The translations under genes and the position numbers were made by a program. From Ardenticatenaceae bacterium (GTDB taxonomy: Bacteria; Chloroflexota; Anaerolineae; Promineifilales; Promineifilaceae), in NCBI GenBank assembly GCA_011525915.1, contig WYBM01000056.1:24193-88192 (forward strand): 64,000 bases of DNA, in the 5' to 3' direction. The notes beneath the pieces were generated by a model. The model ran no database searches and was not told where the DNA came from. It saw nothing but the letters and a program-made list of their open reading frames with translations. Positions 8,209 to 17,814 of the stretch are shown here, piece after piece. Position 1 is the first letter of the stretch. Every line of letters begins with the position of its first letter.

Positions 8209-9774
8209 TCAGCCGCCGGGCAATATAAAGAAAGAAGCCGCGGCTTGCAACGTCCATTCATAGGCCGGGCCGGAATAAACGCCCAGGATAATAACAAACA
8301 GCGTGGTAAACCCCAGGCCCACTAGCGCCGCCCGTGATACAGGAATGGTAATCTCTTCGGCGTCAGAGCGGTACAAATACATGTATTTGATAACCGTCAG
8401 ATAGTAATACAAGGCCACAAAGGCATTAAGGATACCCAGCAGCGCCAGCCACCAATGCCCGGCGTCTACGGCCGCTTTAAAAATGTAGAACTTACCCAGA
8501 AAACCGGCTGTTGGCGGAATGCCGCCCAAGGAGAGCAAGGCGAGCATCATGACCAAGGCCAGGTAGGGTGCGCGCCGGCTTAGCCCATAGAGGTCTTCCA
8601 TCTGGTCTGAGCGGGAAACGTTGCTGACGATGATAATGACACCAAAGGCGGCAATATTGGTGAAGACGTACATGAGCAGGTAAAACATGGCGGCGCCAGA
8701 GCCATCTGGGGTGAATATCACCAACCCAATCATGGCGTAACCGGCCTGGGCCACGCTGGAATACGCCAGCATACGCTTGATATTTTTCTGGAAGATGGCG
8801 GCCATGTTGCCTAGGGTCATGGTAATGATGCAGATGACCACCAACAACGCCCACCAGGCCGGCTGGTTATTGACCACAGACGTGGGTTCGCCAAAAACAC
8901 CGGCGGCAAAGACGCGCAGAAAGATGGCAAAACCGGCCGCTTTAGAGGCGGTGGAGACAAACGCGGTAAAAGGGGTAGGCGCGCCCTCATAGGTGTCTGG
9001 CGCCCACCAGTGGAAGGGTACGGCCGAGATCTTAAAACCAAAACCGACCACCACCATGACCACAGCCACCAGCAGCACGGCCGTCACATCCTGAAAACTT
9101 ATGCCCATATTGGCCAGTTCACCTTCCAGGATTGGGCTTTGAAAAATACTCCCCAAAAGGTAAATGTTGGTGCCTCCACCAAATGGTTCAATAACCCCCA
9201 CCAGGCCATAGATCAGGCTCATGCCAAAGAGCATGACGGCCGTGGCAAAAGCACCATACACAAAATATTTCATACCTGCTTCGACAGACCGATCTTCCCC
9301 TTTGGCAAAACCGGCCAGCACGTAAGAAGAAATGCTGGCCATCTCCAGGCCCACATACAGCATAATCAGGTCAACCGCCGCTGCCATGAGGCTGAAACCG
9401 ATGGTGGCTGTAATGAGCAGGGCAAAAAATTCCACTTTTTGCAGCCAGGGAGAATCCAACGACACCAGGCAGGTGGTCATCAGCGCCACCAGGAAGATAA
9501 CGCGGAATACCAGCGTGATCAGGTCATTACGCAGCATCCCCCCCCACATCAGGGTACTGCCAAAATCAGCATTCACGTCGGGAATACCACCAAACCACCA
9601 CAGCCCCAGCGTCAGCAGTAAGATCACAAACGCACCCCAGGCGGTCATCAGCCCCACATTTCGCTGCTGATCACGCGGAAGCAAACGGCCGTAAATTTGA
9701 ATGCCAAAGAGTAAAAGCGTCAACGAAATTTCCGGCACCAGGAACAGGTACCACTCTACTGTTGGTTCTCCCAC
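8209..9774 (-). CDS. nuoN: NADH-quinone oxidoreductase subunit N
   Basis: Antiporter-like proton-pumping subunit of complex I, 521 residues with about 14 membrane helices. Typical stretches are DLIMLYVGLEMASISSYVLAGF, KISAVPFHWWAPDTYEGAPTPFTAFVSTASKAAGFA and FQKNIKRMLAYSSVAQAGYAMIG, with Glu and Lys in the usual pumping positions. The start is GTG with GGGAGG about nine bases upstream. It begins one base after the stop of the preceding nuoM, so translation is probably coupled. It is the last complex I gene before the atp genes. Confidence 0.95.
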   Translation of the reverse strand: MGEPTVEWYLFLVPEISLTLLLFGIQIYGRLLPRDQQRNVGLMTAWGAFVILLLTLGLWWFGGIPDVNADFGSTLMWGGMLRNDLITLVFRVIFLVALMTTCLVSLDSPWLQKVEFFALLITATIGFSLMAAAVDLIMLYVGLEMASISSYVLAGFAKGEDRSVEAGMKYFVYGAFATAVMLFGMSLIYGLVGVIEPFGGGTNIYLLGSIFQSPILEGELANMGISFQDVTAVLLVAVVMVVVGFGFKISAVPFHWWAPDTYEGAPTPFTAFVSTASKAAGFAIFLRVFAAGVFGEPTSVVNNQPAWWALLVVICIITMTLGNMAAIFQKNIKRMLAYSSVAQAGYAMIGLVIFTPDGSGAAMFYLLMYVFTNIAAFGVIIIVSNVSRSDQMEDLYGLSRRAPYLALVMMLALLSLGGIPPTAGFLGKFYIFKAAVDAGHWWLALLGILNAFVALYYYLTVIKYMYLYRSDAEEITIPVSRAALVGLGFTTLFVIILGVYSGPAYEWTLQAAASFFILPGG

Positions 9775-9775
9775 G

Positions 9776-11413
9776 TTATATACCTCCCAACCATTGCAGC
9801 AGGTTGGCCGCGCCGATTTGCACCGTATCCAAAATTGACATCGCCTGCTGCGCCCCGTTTAACCGCTCTACCACCGGGGCCATGCCCGATTCAACAATGG
9901 GCACAATAATTTGCGGGTAGACGCCAATCACAATCAAAATGGCCACAAACATGGCTAACGTCAGCTTATCAATGGGCAAAATGGGGCGCATATCATGCCA
10001 CTTTTCGGCGTCGTACTCGCCAAAAAACACCGTCCCCACCGCTCGCAAGATGTACGCCGCCGTAATTACCACCGCCGGAATAGCCACAATGGCGATCCAC
10101 CGATAATAATTGGCCGGATTCAGGCCAAAGGCGCCGTTAAAGCTCAGGCCATTACCTTCCCACAGGCCTACAAAAATGGGGAATTCGGCAATAAAGCCAG
10201 ACAGGCCCGGCATGCCCATAGACACCAACCCACCAATGACAAAGGCCACCGCACCCCAGGAGAACACCTTGTTCATACCGCTGAGTTGGTCCATGTCCCG
10301 GGTGTGTGCCCGGTCATAAATCATGCCCACCACAGAGAAGAAGAGGGCGGTCATGACCCCGTGGCTCACCATCTGTACACCGGCGCCGGTGAAGCCTTTC
10401 ATATTCAGCGTGGCAAAACCCATAGCCACCAACCCCATGTGACTGACGCTGGAATAGCCGATCAGGTACTTCATATCTCGTTGGCGCATGGCAATAAGCG
10501 AGCCGTAAACGACGTTGATAAGCGTCAGCAAGATGACAAAGGGCATCCAGTAAACGGTGCCTTCGGGCAAAATCTGGATACCCACACGCATGGAAGCGTA
10601 GGCGCCCAGTTTCATGAGGACACCGGCATGAATCATAGACACGGCCGTAGGTGCGGCTACGTGACCATCTGGCGACCAGTTATGGAAGGGAAACGTGCCG
10701 GCCAGCACCGCAAAACCAAAGAATAAGGGCAGGAAGACGGCCGTTTGCACATTAAAGGGGAAGTTGGCTTCAGACCATACCCGTAAATCAAACGTCAGCG
10801 GCAGCCCCTGTTCCGGCAGTTGGAAATAGAGCACCAGGAAAGCGATAAAGGAGACAAAGCTGCCGATGAGCAAATAAAGTGTCAGCTTCATAGCCGCGTA
10901 TTCGCGCGTCTGCTTCCACCCCCAAATGACAATCATGACATACATGGGCAGCACGGCCAGCTCGTAAAAGAAAAAGAGCAGGAAGGCGTCTACGGCCACA
11001 AACACCCCCTGAACACCAGCCACCAGCAGCATGAAAAAGGCAAAAAATTCACGCGGTCGGTCATCAATGCTCCAGGAGATGAGAACCCCACCCAGACCCA
11101 CAATGGAGGTCAACAATACCAGGGTAGCGCTCATGCCATCTACCCCCACAATATAGTTGATGCCCACACTGGGGACCCAGGGATGCTCTTCAAAAAAAGC
11201 GTTGTTTGTGATCATCTCCGGCCAGGAAGTGCCGGGGAGCGGCAGGTTGGCGCTGTAAGCCATGTACACGTACACGGACAGCATCAGACCCAGAATCATG
11301 GCCGCCAGGGCCAACATACGGGCGTTTTCACCACGCTCCTTAGGCAGCAGCAAGATGATAACGGCCGCAACTATCGGTGATAAGGCAATGATAGAGAGAT
11401 AGGGAAATTCCAT
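9776..11413 (-). CDS. nuoM: NADH-quinone oxidoreductase subunit M, copy 1
   Basis: Antiporter-like subunit of complex I, 545 residues. The first-helix-bundle Glu is in FFYELAVLPMYVM and the broken-helix Lys in HAGVLMKLGAYASMR. The signature written HTWLPDAH in most NuoM proteins is HNWSPDGH here, so this copy is the more divergent of two in the operon. The second copy lies directly upstream. Two NuoM subunits imply an extra pumping module in the membrane arm. Confidence 0.93.
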   Translation of the reverse strand: MEFPYLSIIALSPIVAAVIILLLPKERGENARMLALAAMILGLMLSVYVYMAYSANLPLPGTSWPEMITNNAFFEEHPWVPSVGINYIVGVDGMSATLVLLTSIVGLGGVLISWSIDDRPREFFAFFMLLVAGVQGVFVAVDAFLLFFFYELAVLPMYVMIVIWGWKQTREYAAMKLTLYLLIGSFVSFIAFLVLYFQLPEQGLPLTFDLRVWSEANFPFNVQTAVFLPLFFGFAVLAGTFPFHNWSPDGHVAAPTAVSMIHAGVLMKLGAYASMRVGIQILPEGTVYWMPFVILLTLINVVYGSLIAMRQRDMKYLIGYSSVSHMGLVAMGFATLNMKGFTGAGVQMVSHGVMTALFFSVVGMIYDRAHTRDMDQLSGMNKVFSWGAVAFVIGGLVSMGMPGLSGFIAEFPIFVGLWEGNGLSFNGAFGLNPANYYRWIAIVAIPAVVITAAYILRAVGTVFFGEYDAEKWHDMRPILPIDKLTLAMFVAILIVIGVYPQIIVPIVESGMAPVVERLNGAQQAMSILDTVQIGAANLLQWLGGI

Positions 11414-11512
11414 AAGCCTCTTCCCAAAAAAGTGTTTTGGTGTGTAAGTGTCCAGGTGCGCCGTTATCCAGGACGTTGCCTGAACATGGGATCACCTGAC
11501 AACATGATTACC

Positions 11513-13069
11513 TCAAGAAAAGATCCACGTTACCGTGTCATTAATAAAGGTCACAATCCACTGCGGCCATAGGCCCAGGCTGAGCATTAAGATCATCAGG
11601 GGCCAAATGACCAGGTGTTCACGCAAGGTCATATCTTGCCCCTTCAGGCTCTTCCACTCTGGTTTTGTGGGGCCGTGCAGCGTCATGCCAATGCCCTTCA
11701 AAATGTAGGCACCGGTCATCAACAAGCCCAGCATCGAGAGCGCCAGGTAGAGCGGGAAGATGCCCATACTGCCACGCACCACCATAAATTCGCTGACAAA
11801 ACCGTTTAAACCCGGCAGACCCAAGGAGGCCATGCTGGTGAAAATGAGGATTGAGCCAAAGATAGGCAGCACCGTCCATATGCCGCCGAACTTCTTTAAG
11901 TCGCGGGTATGGGCCCGTTCATAGATAACCCCTACCAGGAAGAACATGCCAGCCGCCGACAGGCCATGATTAAACATTTGGAAGATGGCGCCGTTGGTGG
12001 CCATGATGGCGTCGCCGGTAAGGGAGGGGTCTGAGAAGCTACGGCCGTAAACAAACGCCATTACCGCAATGCCCATCACTACAAACCCCATGTGGTTGAT
12101 GGAAGAGTAAGCCACCAGCCGCTTAAAGTCCCACTGGCCAAACGCCGCATAACCGCCCAGCACAATACTTAACATGGCAAATAGGGCCAGGACAAACGCT
12201 GTCTCATTTGCCTGCTGTGGGAACAAGGGTATCACCAGACGGATAAAGCCATACGCGCCCAACTTTAACAGCACGCCCGCCAGGATCATAGACCCGGCCG
12301 TAGGCGCCTGTGTGTGCGCATCTGGTAACCAGGTATGGAACGGCCAGATAGGCACTTTGATGGCAAAGGCAATGACAAAGGCCACGTAAGTCACCCACTT
12401 CACCGTGGCCACCGGAACCCCCACAAAAGCCATGGTACCATCAGCCATGTTCACCCAAGCATCATACAGCTGGGGGATATCATACGTACCCGTCACCAGT
12501 CCGATCACCTGAATAGAAAGCAGCAAACCCAAACTGCCCGCCATGGTATAAATCATGAACTTAAACGAGGCATACACCCGGTCAGCGCTGCCCCAGATGC
12601 GGATCAAGAAATACATGGGCACCAGGCTAAACTCCCAAAAGACAAAGAAGATCAGCAGGTCCAGCGTGGCAAACAGGCCCAACATGGCCGTTTCCATGAG
12701 CAGGAACAAGATCATGAACAATTTAGGCCGATCTTCAATCTTAAAGGAGGCCAGGATCGCCAACGGAGTGAGCAGCGTGGTCAGCAGAAACATGGGCAGG
12801 CTGATGCCATCTAACCCCACGTGGTAACTGGAGCCCAGCGCCGGAAACCATTCCGTCTGGTATTCGAAGGCAAAACCAGGCAGTCCCCGAAAATTGGCGT
12901 CGTAATCCAGCCACATGACGATCACCAGCACCAGGGGCACCAGGCTGAACAGTAACGCCAGGCGGCGCACCATGCTTTTGGCGTCATCTGGCAGCAGGAA
13001 AAGGACAAAGGCTGCCAGCGTCGGAAAGAAGATGACCAGGTTGATGATGTTATCTTGAAAGAAATCCAT
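11513..13069 (-). CDS. nuoM: NADH-quinone oxidoreductase subunit M, copy 2
   Basis: Second antiporter-like NuoM of 518 residues, more canonical than its neighbour: FFVFWEFSLVPMYFLI (Glu), WPFHTWLPDAHTQAPTAGSMILAGVLLKLGAYGFIRL (Lys) and FKRLVAYSSINHMGFVVMG. It lies between nuoL and the first nuoM copy; the 99-base gap to the latter shows no promoter or terminator that I can defend. Both copies keep the charged residues expected of active proton channels, so neither looks like a decaying duplicate. Confidence 0.94.
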   Translation of the reverse strand: MDFFQDNIINLVIFFPTLAAFVLFLLPDDAKSMVRRLALLFSLVPLVLVIVMWLDYDANFRGLPGFAFEYQTEWFPALGSSYHVGLDGISLPMFLLTTLLTPLAILASFKIEDRPKLFMILFLLMETAMLGLFATLDLLIFFVFWEFSLVPMYFLIRIWGSADRVYASFKFMIYTMAGSLGLLLSIQVIGLVTGTYDIPQLYDAWVNMADGTMAFVGVPVATVKWVTYVAFVIAFAIKVPIWPFHTWLPDAHTQAPTAGSMILAGVLLKLGAYGFIRLVIPLFPQQANETAFVLALFAMLSIVLGGYAAFGQWDFKRLVAYSSINHMGFVVMGIAVMAFVYGRSFSDPSLTGDAIMATNGAIFQMFNHGLSAAGMFFLVGVIYERAHTRDLKKFGGIWTVLPIFGSILIFTSMASLGLPGLNGFVSEFMVVRGSMGIFPLYLALSMLGLLMTGAYILKGIGMTLHGPTKPEWKSLKGQDMTLREHLVIWPLMILMLSLGLWPQWIVTFINDTVTWIFS

Positions 13070-13138
13070 TGCAGTTTTCCAAAAAGTTACATGTTAGGTA
13101 TGCTGTCACCAGGGTAGGCGTGATTTCCAGACGATGAC

Positions 13139-15424
13139 CTAAAACAATCCGGCCAGCCGCTCCAGGCCGCCGTAAACACTGACAAAAAGCATCATAATCA
13201 CCAGGGCTACGGCCAACAGGCCGGAATACAGCACATATTCTTGAATCTTACCCGATTGCAGCAGGCGGCTTTCACGAGACAGCCAAAAAAAGGCATCTTT
13301 TATTTTGTCTACACCACCGCTGATGACCACTTCTTCGAACTGTTTGCAGTAACGGCCGACGGCGTAAATAGTGCGGGCTGTCAGGTGCAGTGTGCCGTCA
13401 ATAAGGCCTTGATCAGCCCAGGCATAAACAAACGTTTCAGCGAACCAGGCCGTCGGCCGGTAAAAGATGACGTGGTAAAGTTCATCCCAGTACCATTTGT
13501 GGTTAAGGAAGGTATGGAGAGGGCCAAGTGGACGGATAAGGGGGTCGGGCTGTTCTTTTTTGAGGGGGTTACGGCCGTAGACCAGCACCCCGGCGCCAAT
13601 ACCACCCAAGGCCACCACCAGCGAGGTCGCCAGCGGAATCCATGACCATGTAATCTCTTCCTTAACATTTACCGGCGTCAGACCTTCTTTGTACAGCTCA
13701 ATCATCGGCTCTTTAATGGTGGTGATCACAAAGTGATGAAAAACGTTAATTTCCCCTAAATCTTGCCCCAGAAAATGATCAGGAATGCCCACCCAGCCGG
13801 CTACGATGGCAAAAAACGCCAGGACCATCAACGGCACGGTCATAAACTTGTTGCTCTCATGCGCATGTTCGGCCAATGGCGTACGTGGCTTGCCGGCAAA
13901 GGTCAACGCCAGCTGCCGTGTGGTATAAAACGCCGTCAGAAAAGCCGCCAGCGCCAACATCACCAGCACCACCAACCCCAGCGGATGACCATGCTCAAAC
14001 TCGGCAAAGGCATGGGCGAAAATTTCGTCCTTAGACCAGAACCCGGCGGTAATAAAAGGCAGCCCAGACAACGCCATACCGCCAATCAGAAACGTCCAGA
14101 ATGTCACCGGCATCTTGTGGCGCAGGCCGCCCATATAACGCATGTCCTGCGGGTCTGTATGGTGATCATGCACATGCATGGCCCCGTGCTCCATGCCGTG
14201 AATCACCGAGCCGGAAGCCAGGAAAAGCAGCGCTTTAAAGAAAGCATGGGTGATCAGGTGAAAGGCCGCGGCCACGTAACCACCGGTGCCAATGGCGGCC
14301 ACCATGAAACCCAACTGCGAAATGGTGGAGTACGCCAGCACTCCCTTGACGTCATACTGGGTCACGGCAATGGTCGCCGCCATCAACGCCGTAAAGGCGC
14401 CAATGCCGGCAATAATCCAACCCACCGCTTCATGACCTTCAAACCCTACCGCAATCAGCGGAAAGATGCGCAGCAGCAGGTAAATACCAGCCGACACCAT
14501 GGCTGCCGCGTGGATGGTGGCGCTCACGGGGGTGGGGCCTTCCATAGCGTCTGGCAGCCAGGTGTGCAGCGGCCACTGGGCCGACTTGCCCACCGCACCC
14601 GTAAACAGCAGCAGGGTCATGACAGCGATGCCGCCCAGACCAATGCCGGCAATGGCATGTTCAAAGCCATGCAGCGTAAAGGCTTCGCTAAAGTTTAAGG
14701 TGCCAAAGCTGCGGTAAAACAACACAATGCCCAACAACATCACCACGTCGGCGATGCGGGTGGTCATAAACGCCTTCCGCGCCGCCTGTCGCGGCGTAAT
14801 GTGAGGGATGTCACCCGGTTCCAGATGGTAATCGCGGGCGTACCAGAAACCGATGAGCGCATAAGAGCAAAAGCCCATGATCTCCCAGCCAATGAACAGC
14901 AGCAGCAGGTTATCGGCCACCACCAACACCAGCATTGCCCCGGCAAACAGGCTCATCAGGGCAAAAAAGCGGGAAAAGAGCGGGTCTTCCTGGCCATGAT
15001 TGGGCACACCCTTGATCATGCCCCGCGGACTGCCATAGTTGTGGTAGCCTACGCTGTACACAAAAATCATCAACACCGCCAGCGGCACCATAAACAACAT
15101 AATGGTCGTCAGCGCGTCCACAGCTACACCCATATCCAGCCAGTTGGTGCAGTTGCTGCCCTCTATAGGCGGGCAGGCGCCAAACGGCAGCCAGTCATGG
15201 GCGCTGGCAAACTGTACCGGTTGATGCGCCAGTTCATGCACATCCAGCCCCACCATGTTAGCTACCACCGTCCAGCTCAACACCAATGAGGCGATAACAC
15301 CGGCCCAGGCCAACGCCCAGCTCAGCGTCCGGTTGCGGTTGGTGAACACCATGATAAGGAAAAAGACGAGCAAAGGGCCGGCCGGAATCAGCCATGTCAT
15401 GAGGGTAAGGGTTTCTTTCGTCAT
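13139..15424 (-). CDS. nuoL: NADH-quinone oxidoreductase subunit L
   Basis: Distal antiporter-like subunit of complex I, 761 residues. Signatures include LLFIGWEIMGFCSYALIGFW, KSAQWPLHTWLPDAMEGPTPVSATIHAAAMVSAGIYLL and VLAYSTISQLGFMVAAIG. It is longer than the usual 610-660; the extra length is mostly in the C-terminal third (from about residue 560), which carries the lateral helix and the final membrane helix (LYSGLLAVALVIMMLFVSVYG). The ATG is followed by TKETLTLMTWLIPAGPLL. Only a repeat separates it from nuoK. Confidence 0.95.
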   Translation of the reverse strand: MTKETLTLMTWLIPAGPLLVFFLIMVFTNRNRTLSWALAWAGVIASLVLSWTVVANMVGLDVHELAHQPVQFASAHDWLPFGACPPIEGSNCTNWLDMGVAVDALTTIMLFMVPLAVLMIFVYSVGYHNYGSPRGMIKGVPNHGQEDPLFSRFFALMSLFAGAMLVLVVADNLLLLFIGWEIMGFCSYALIGFWYARDYHLEPGDIPHITPRQAARKAFMTTRIADVVMLLGIVLFYRSFGTLNFSEAFTLHGFEHAIAGIGLGGIAVMTLLLFTGAVGKSAQWPLHTWLPDAMEGPTPVSATIHAAAMVSAGIYLLLRIFPLIAVGFEGHEAVGWIIAGIGAFTALMAATIAVTQYDVKGVLAYSTISQLGFMVAAIGTGGYVAAAFHLITHAFFKALLFLASGSVIHGMEHGAMHVHDHHTDPQDMRYMGGLRHKMPVTFWTFLIGGMALSGLPFITAGFWSKDEIFAHAFAEFEHGHPLGLVVLVMLALAAFLTAFYTTRQLALTFAGKPRTPLAEHAHESNKFMTVPLMVLAFFAIVAGWVGIPDHFLGQDLGEINVFHHFVITTIKEPMIELYKEGLTPVNVKEEITWSWIPLATSLVVALGGIGAGVLVYGRNPLKKEQPDPLIRPLGPLHTFLNHKWYWDELYHVIFYRPTAWFAETFVYAWADQGLIDGTLHLTARTIYAVGRYCKQFEEVVISGGVDKIKDAFFWLSRESRLLQSGKIQEYVLYSGLLAVALVIMMLFVSVYGGLERLAGLF

Positions 15425-15431
15425 ACTTTTT

Positions 15432-15497
15432 CTCAGTATTCACTGTTCAATACCCAGTATTCAGCACTGACCACTGAATACTGGACACTGAACACTA
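15432..15497. repeat. CAGT-type interspersed repeat between nuoL and nuoK
   Basis: Starts CAGTATTCACTGTTCAATAC and ends CTGAATACTGGACACTGAAC, so CAGT-rich and ACTG-rich halves face each other and can fold into an imperfect stem. Its edge supplies the TAG stop codon of nuoK. Confidence 0.7.
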
Positions 15498-15833
15498 ATT
15501 CTTCAGTAAGTCCAGTTCTTCAGCCACCACGGAATCACGGCGGCGGTATACGGAAATGATAAGGGCCAGACCTACGGCCGCTTCGGCAGCGGCCACCGTC
15601 AGCACCAGAATAGCCCACGTCCACCCGGAGGAGATGGGAAAGAAAGGGGCGCCAAGATTGGGGTTTTGCAAGACGCTGTAACGCCAAAAGGCGACCAGGT
15701 TGATATTGACCGCATTTAGCATCAATTCCACAGCCATTAAGATGGCCACGGCGTTACGCCGGGCAAACACACCATACGCCCCAATACTAAACAGAAGGGC
15801 AGCCACAATCAGATACCAGGTTAAGGGGATCAT
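15495..15833 (-). CDS. nuoK: NADH-quinone oxidoreductase subunit K
   Basis: Small membrane subunit of complex I, 112 residues with three helices. Recognised by GAYGVFARRNAVAILMAVELMLNAVNINLVAF, which carries the conserved membrane Glu, and by VLTVAAAEAAVGLALIISVYRRR with the second conserved Glu. The ATG overlaps the nuoJ stop as ATGA, with GAGGAGG upstream inside nuoJ. The stop codon lies in an interspersed repeat, so the last residues may have been altered when it arrived. Confidence 0.95.
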   Translation of the reverse strand: MIPLTWYLIVAALLFSIGAYGVFARRNAVAILMAVELMLNAVNINLVAFWRYSVLQNPNLGAPFFPISSGWTWAILVLTVAAAEAAVGLALIISVYRRRDSVVAEELDLLKN

Positions 15834-16363
15834 GGTGCTTCCTCCTCTTGCGGCCAGGCCACGTAAATAGCGCCAATCAGGGCGGCTAATAATAACAACG
15901 AAGCAACAATAAAGGGGATAACGTAAGCATTGGCGCTCACCAGGTCAGCGCCCAACTGCACCACAACCTGGTCCATAACCTCAGACGGAACGTCCAATGG
16001 GGCCGCAAAAATGGGATGGCGCCAGAGCCGGGTGATGATAAAGGAAATGAGGGCAAAACTAATCACGGCCGTGAACAACCCCATCCCCGCCTGTGTATTA
16101 AATGGCGTATCTTGTGCCTGCATCATGCGTCGTGTTAACATAACGGCGAAGATAATGAGGATAGAAATAGCCCCGATATACACCAATAGCTGTGCAGCCG
16201 CCAGAAACCCGGCATCCAGTAAAATGTAAAGCCCGGCCACACCCAGAAAAGAAACCATCATCGCCAGGGCCGCATGAAACAGATTGCGCAGCGTCACTAC
16301 CAGGATGCCGGTGACAATCGTCAGGCCACTTATTACCAAAAAAAGAATTTGCTCTCCAGTCAC
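15830..16363 (-). CDS. nuoJ: NADH-quinone oxidoreductase subunit J
   Basis: Membrane subunit of complex I next to the quinone site, 177 residues with five helices. The conserved third helix region is visible as FLAAAQLLVYIGAISILIIFAVMLTRRMM. The start is GTG with GGAGCAGG upstream. It is translationally coupled to nuoK by a four-base overlap. In complete operons nuoI sits between nuoH and nuoJ; here that place holds only a repeat. Confidence 0.94.
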   Translation of the reverse strand: MTGEQILFLVISGLTIVTGILVVTLRNLFHAALAMMVSFLGVAGLYILLDAGFLAAAQLLVYIGAISILIIFAVMLTRRMMQAQDTPFNTQAGMGLFTAVISFALISFIITRLWRHPIFAAPLDVPSEVMDQVVVQLGADLVSANAYVIPFIVASLLLLAALIGAIYVAWPQEEEAP

Positions 16364-16379
16364 GAACCTGCTCCGTTTT

Positions 16380-16456
16380 AACTGTTCACTATTCAGTGTT
16401 GACCGATTACCGATTACTGAATACTGAATACTGAATACTGGTTACTGAATACCAGT
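16380..16456. repeat. CAGT-type interspersed repeat between nuoJ and nuoH
   Basis: Contains TTCACTATTCAGTGTTGACC and then three tandem ACTGAAT units ending GTTACTGAATACCAG. It occupies the nuoH-nuoJ gap where nuoI would be expected, and runs up to the last codon of nuoH. Confidence 0.7.
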
Positions 16457-17715
16457 TAATGCGCGTGCGCTTGTTCCAATTCCGGCACATGTTCTATGTC
16501 TACAACTGGCGCCAGCGCCTGGCGCTGCCGTTGAATGCCGCGGCGTACCACTTCAAGGGTTACGGCCGCAATAAGCAAATTACTGGCCAGATGTATCAGC
16601 GCGCGCCCTATGTCTGTAATATCCGGAAACCATGTGAAAATCAATTTATCGAGGATGGCCACAGTAAACAACAGCACCAGCGTCAGCGGCACCATAAACT
16701 TCCAGTTGAAGTTCAACACCTGATCTACACGGAACCGCGGCAGCGTGCCGCGCAGCCACATAAAAAGAAAGAAGATAAGGGCCGATTTCACAAAGAGCGC
16801 CGCCGCCCCAATGAGATTACCCAGATAAAAGCCACCCTCAAGGACGATCTCTTCCAACCCAAAGAGGCGGTAACCACCCAAAAATGCCGTGGAGAACAAG
16901 GCACACATAAACATGATGGCAATATATTCACCGGCCATAAACAGGCCAAAGTACATGCCTGTATACTCCGTGTGAAAACCCGCCACAATTTCCGATTCTG
17001 CCTCCAGCAGGTCAAAGGGGGAGCGCCCTGTCTCAGCCAGCGACGATATAAAAAACACCAGGGCGGCCACGGGCACAAACACAATAAAGGGGATGTTTTG
17101 CGCCTCCACTAGGCCGACGGTAGACATGCTGCGCGCCAGCAAAATAGGCACCAGGATAGAGAGAATCATGGGCACTTCGTAACTCACCAACTGCGCCACC
17201 GAGCGAAAGGCACCCAGCAGGGCATATTTGTTGTTTGAGCCCCACCCGGCCAGTAAGATGGCCACCACAGAAACAGAGCTGATGGCCAACACATAAAAGA
17301 CAGCGACGTTCAAATCCACCCCAATAACGGCGGGGGCCAACGGTAACACCGCAAAAAGCAGCACCGAGGTCATCAAGGCCAGCACTGGTGCTGGCAAATA
17401 AGCCCATAAATCAGCCCCCGCGGGAATGATGACCTCTTTGGTCATCATCTTTACCACGTCGGCCACCATTTGCAGCAGGCCATAGCGCCCTCCCACACGA
17501 TTGGGGCCAATACGGTCTTGCATACGTGCCAGCACTTTACGTTCTACCCAACCTACGACAAAAACCATCAACAAGGGAACGGTGGCCAATGACAACACCA
17601 CCAGGATATTGATAATTAACAGTGTCGTCGGCTGATCAGCAAACGCTTCGCGCAAAAAAGTGAACAGCGTCAGGTCCAGCGCGCTTTGTAACAGTTGAAT
17701 CGGGTCAATTTGCAT
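16456..17715 (-). CDS. nuoH: NADH-quinone oxidoreductase subunit H
   Basis: Membrane subunit linking the quinone site to the pumping modules, 419 residues. Typical segments are WVERKVLARMQDRIGPNRVGGRYGLLQMVADVVKM and SLAETGRSPFDLLEAESEIVAGFHTEYTGM, with the charged quinone-site loop intact. The start was set at the ATG preceded by GGGAG (MQIDPIQLL); a GTG six codons earlier has no ribosome site. It follows nuoA by about 100 bases. nuoB, nuoC, nuoD and nuoE-G, normally between nuoA and nuoH, are absent. Confidence 0.95.
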   Translation of the reverse strand: MQIDPIQLLQSALDLTLFTFLREAFADQPTTLLIINILVVLSLATVPLLMVFVVGWVERKVLARMQDRIGPNRVGGRYGLLQMVADVVKMMTKEVIIPAGADLWAYLPAPVLALMTSVLLFAVLPLAPAVIGVDLNVAVFYVLAISSVSVVAILLAGWGSNNKYALLGAFRSVAQLVSYEVPMILSILVPILLARSMSTVGLVEAQNIPFIVFVPVAALVFFISSLAETGRSPFDLLEAESEIVAGFHTEYTGMYFGLFMAGEYIAIMFMCALFSTAFLGGYRLFGLEEIVLEGGFYLGNLIGAAALFVKSALIFFLFMWLRGTLPRFRVDQVLNFNWKFMVPLTLVLLFTVAILDKLIFTWFPDITDIGRALIHLASNLLIAAVTLEVVRRGIQRQRQALAPVVDIEHVPELEQAHAH

Positions 17716-17814
17716 CACAAACACTCCCAACACACAGGGTAAGACAGGACAAATGGCTACAAAATGATTTAAGCGTTTTGTAGTCTAGCCTTCAGTCTTC
17801 AGGTTATGCAGTTC

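Noticed and set aside
13763..14698. 311-codon open frame antisense to nuoL
   Set aside because: His/Gln/Arg-rich nonsense product typical of the complement of a membrane-protein gene.
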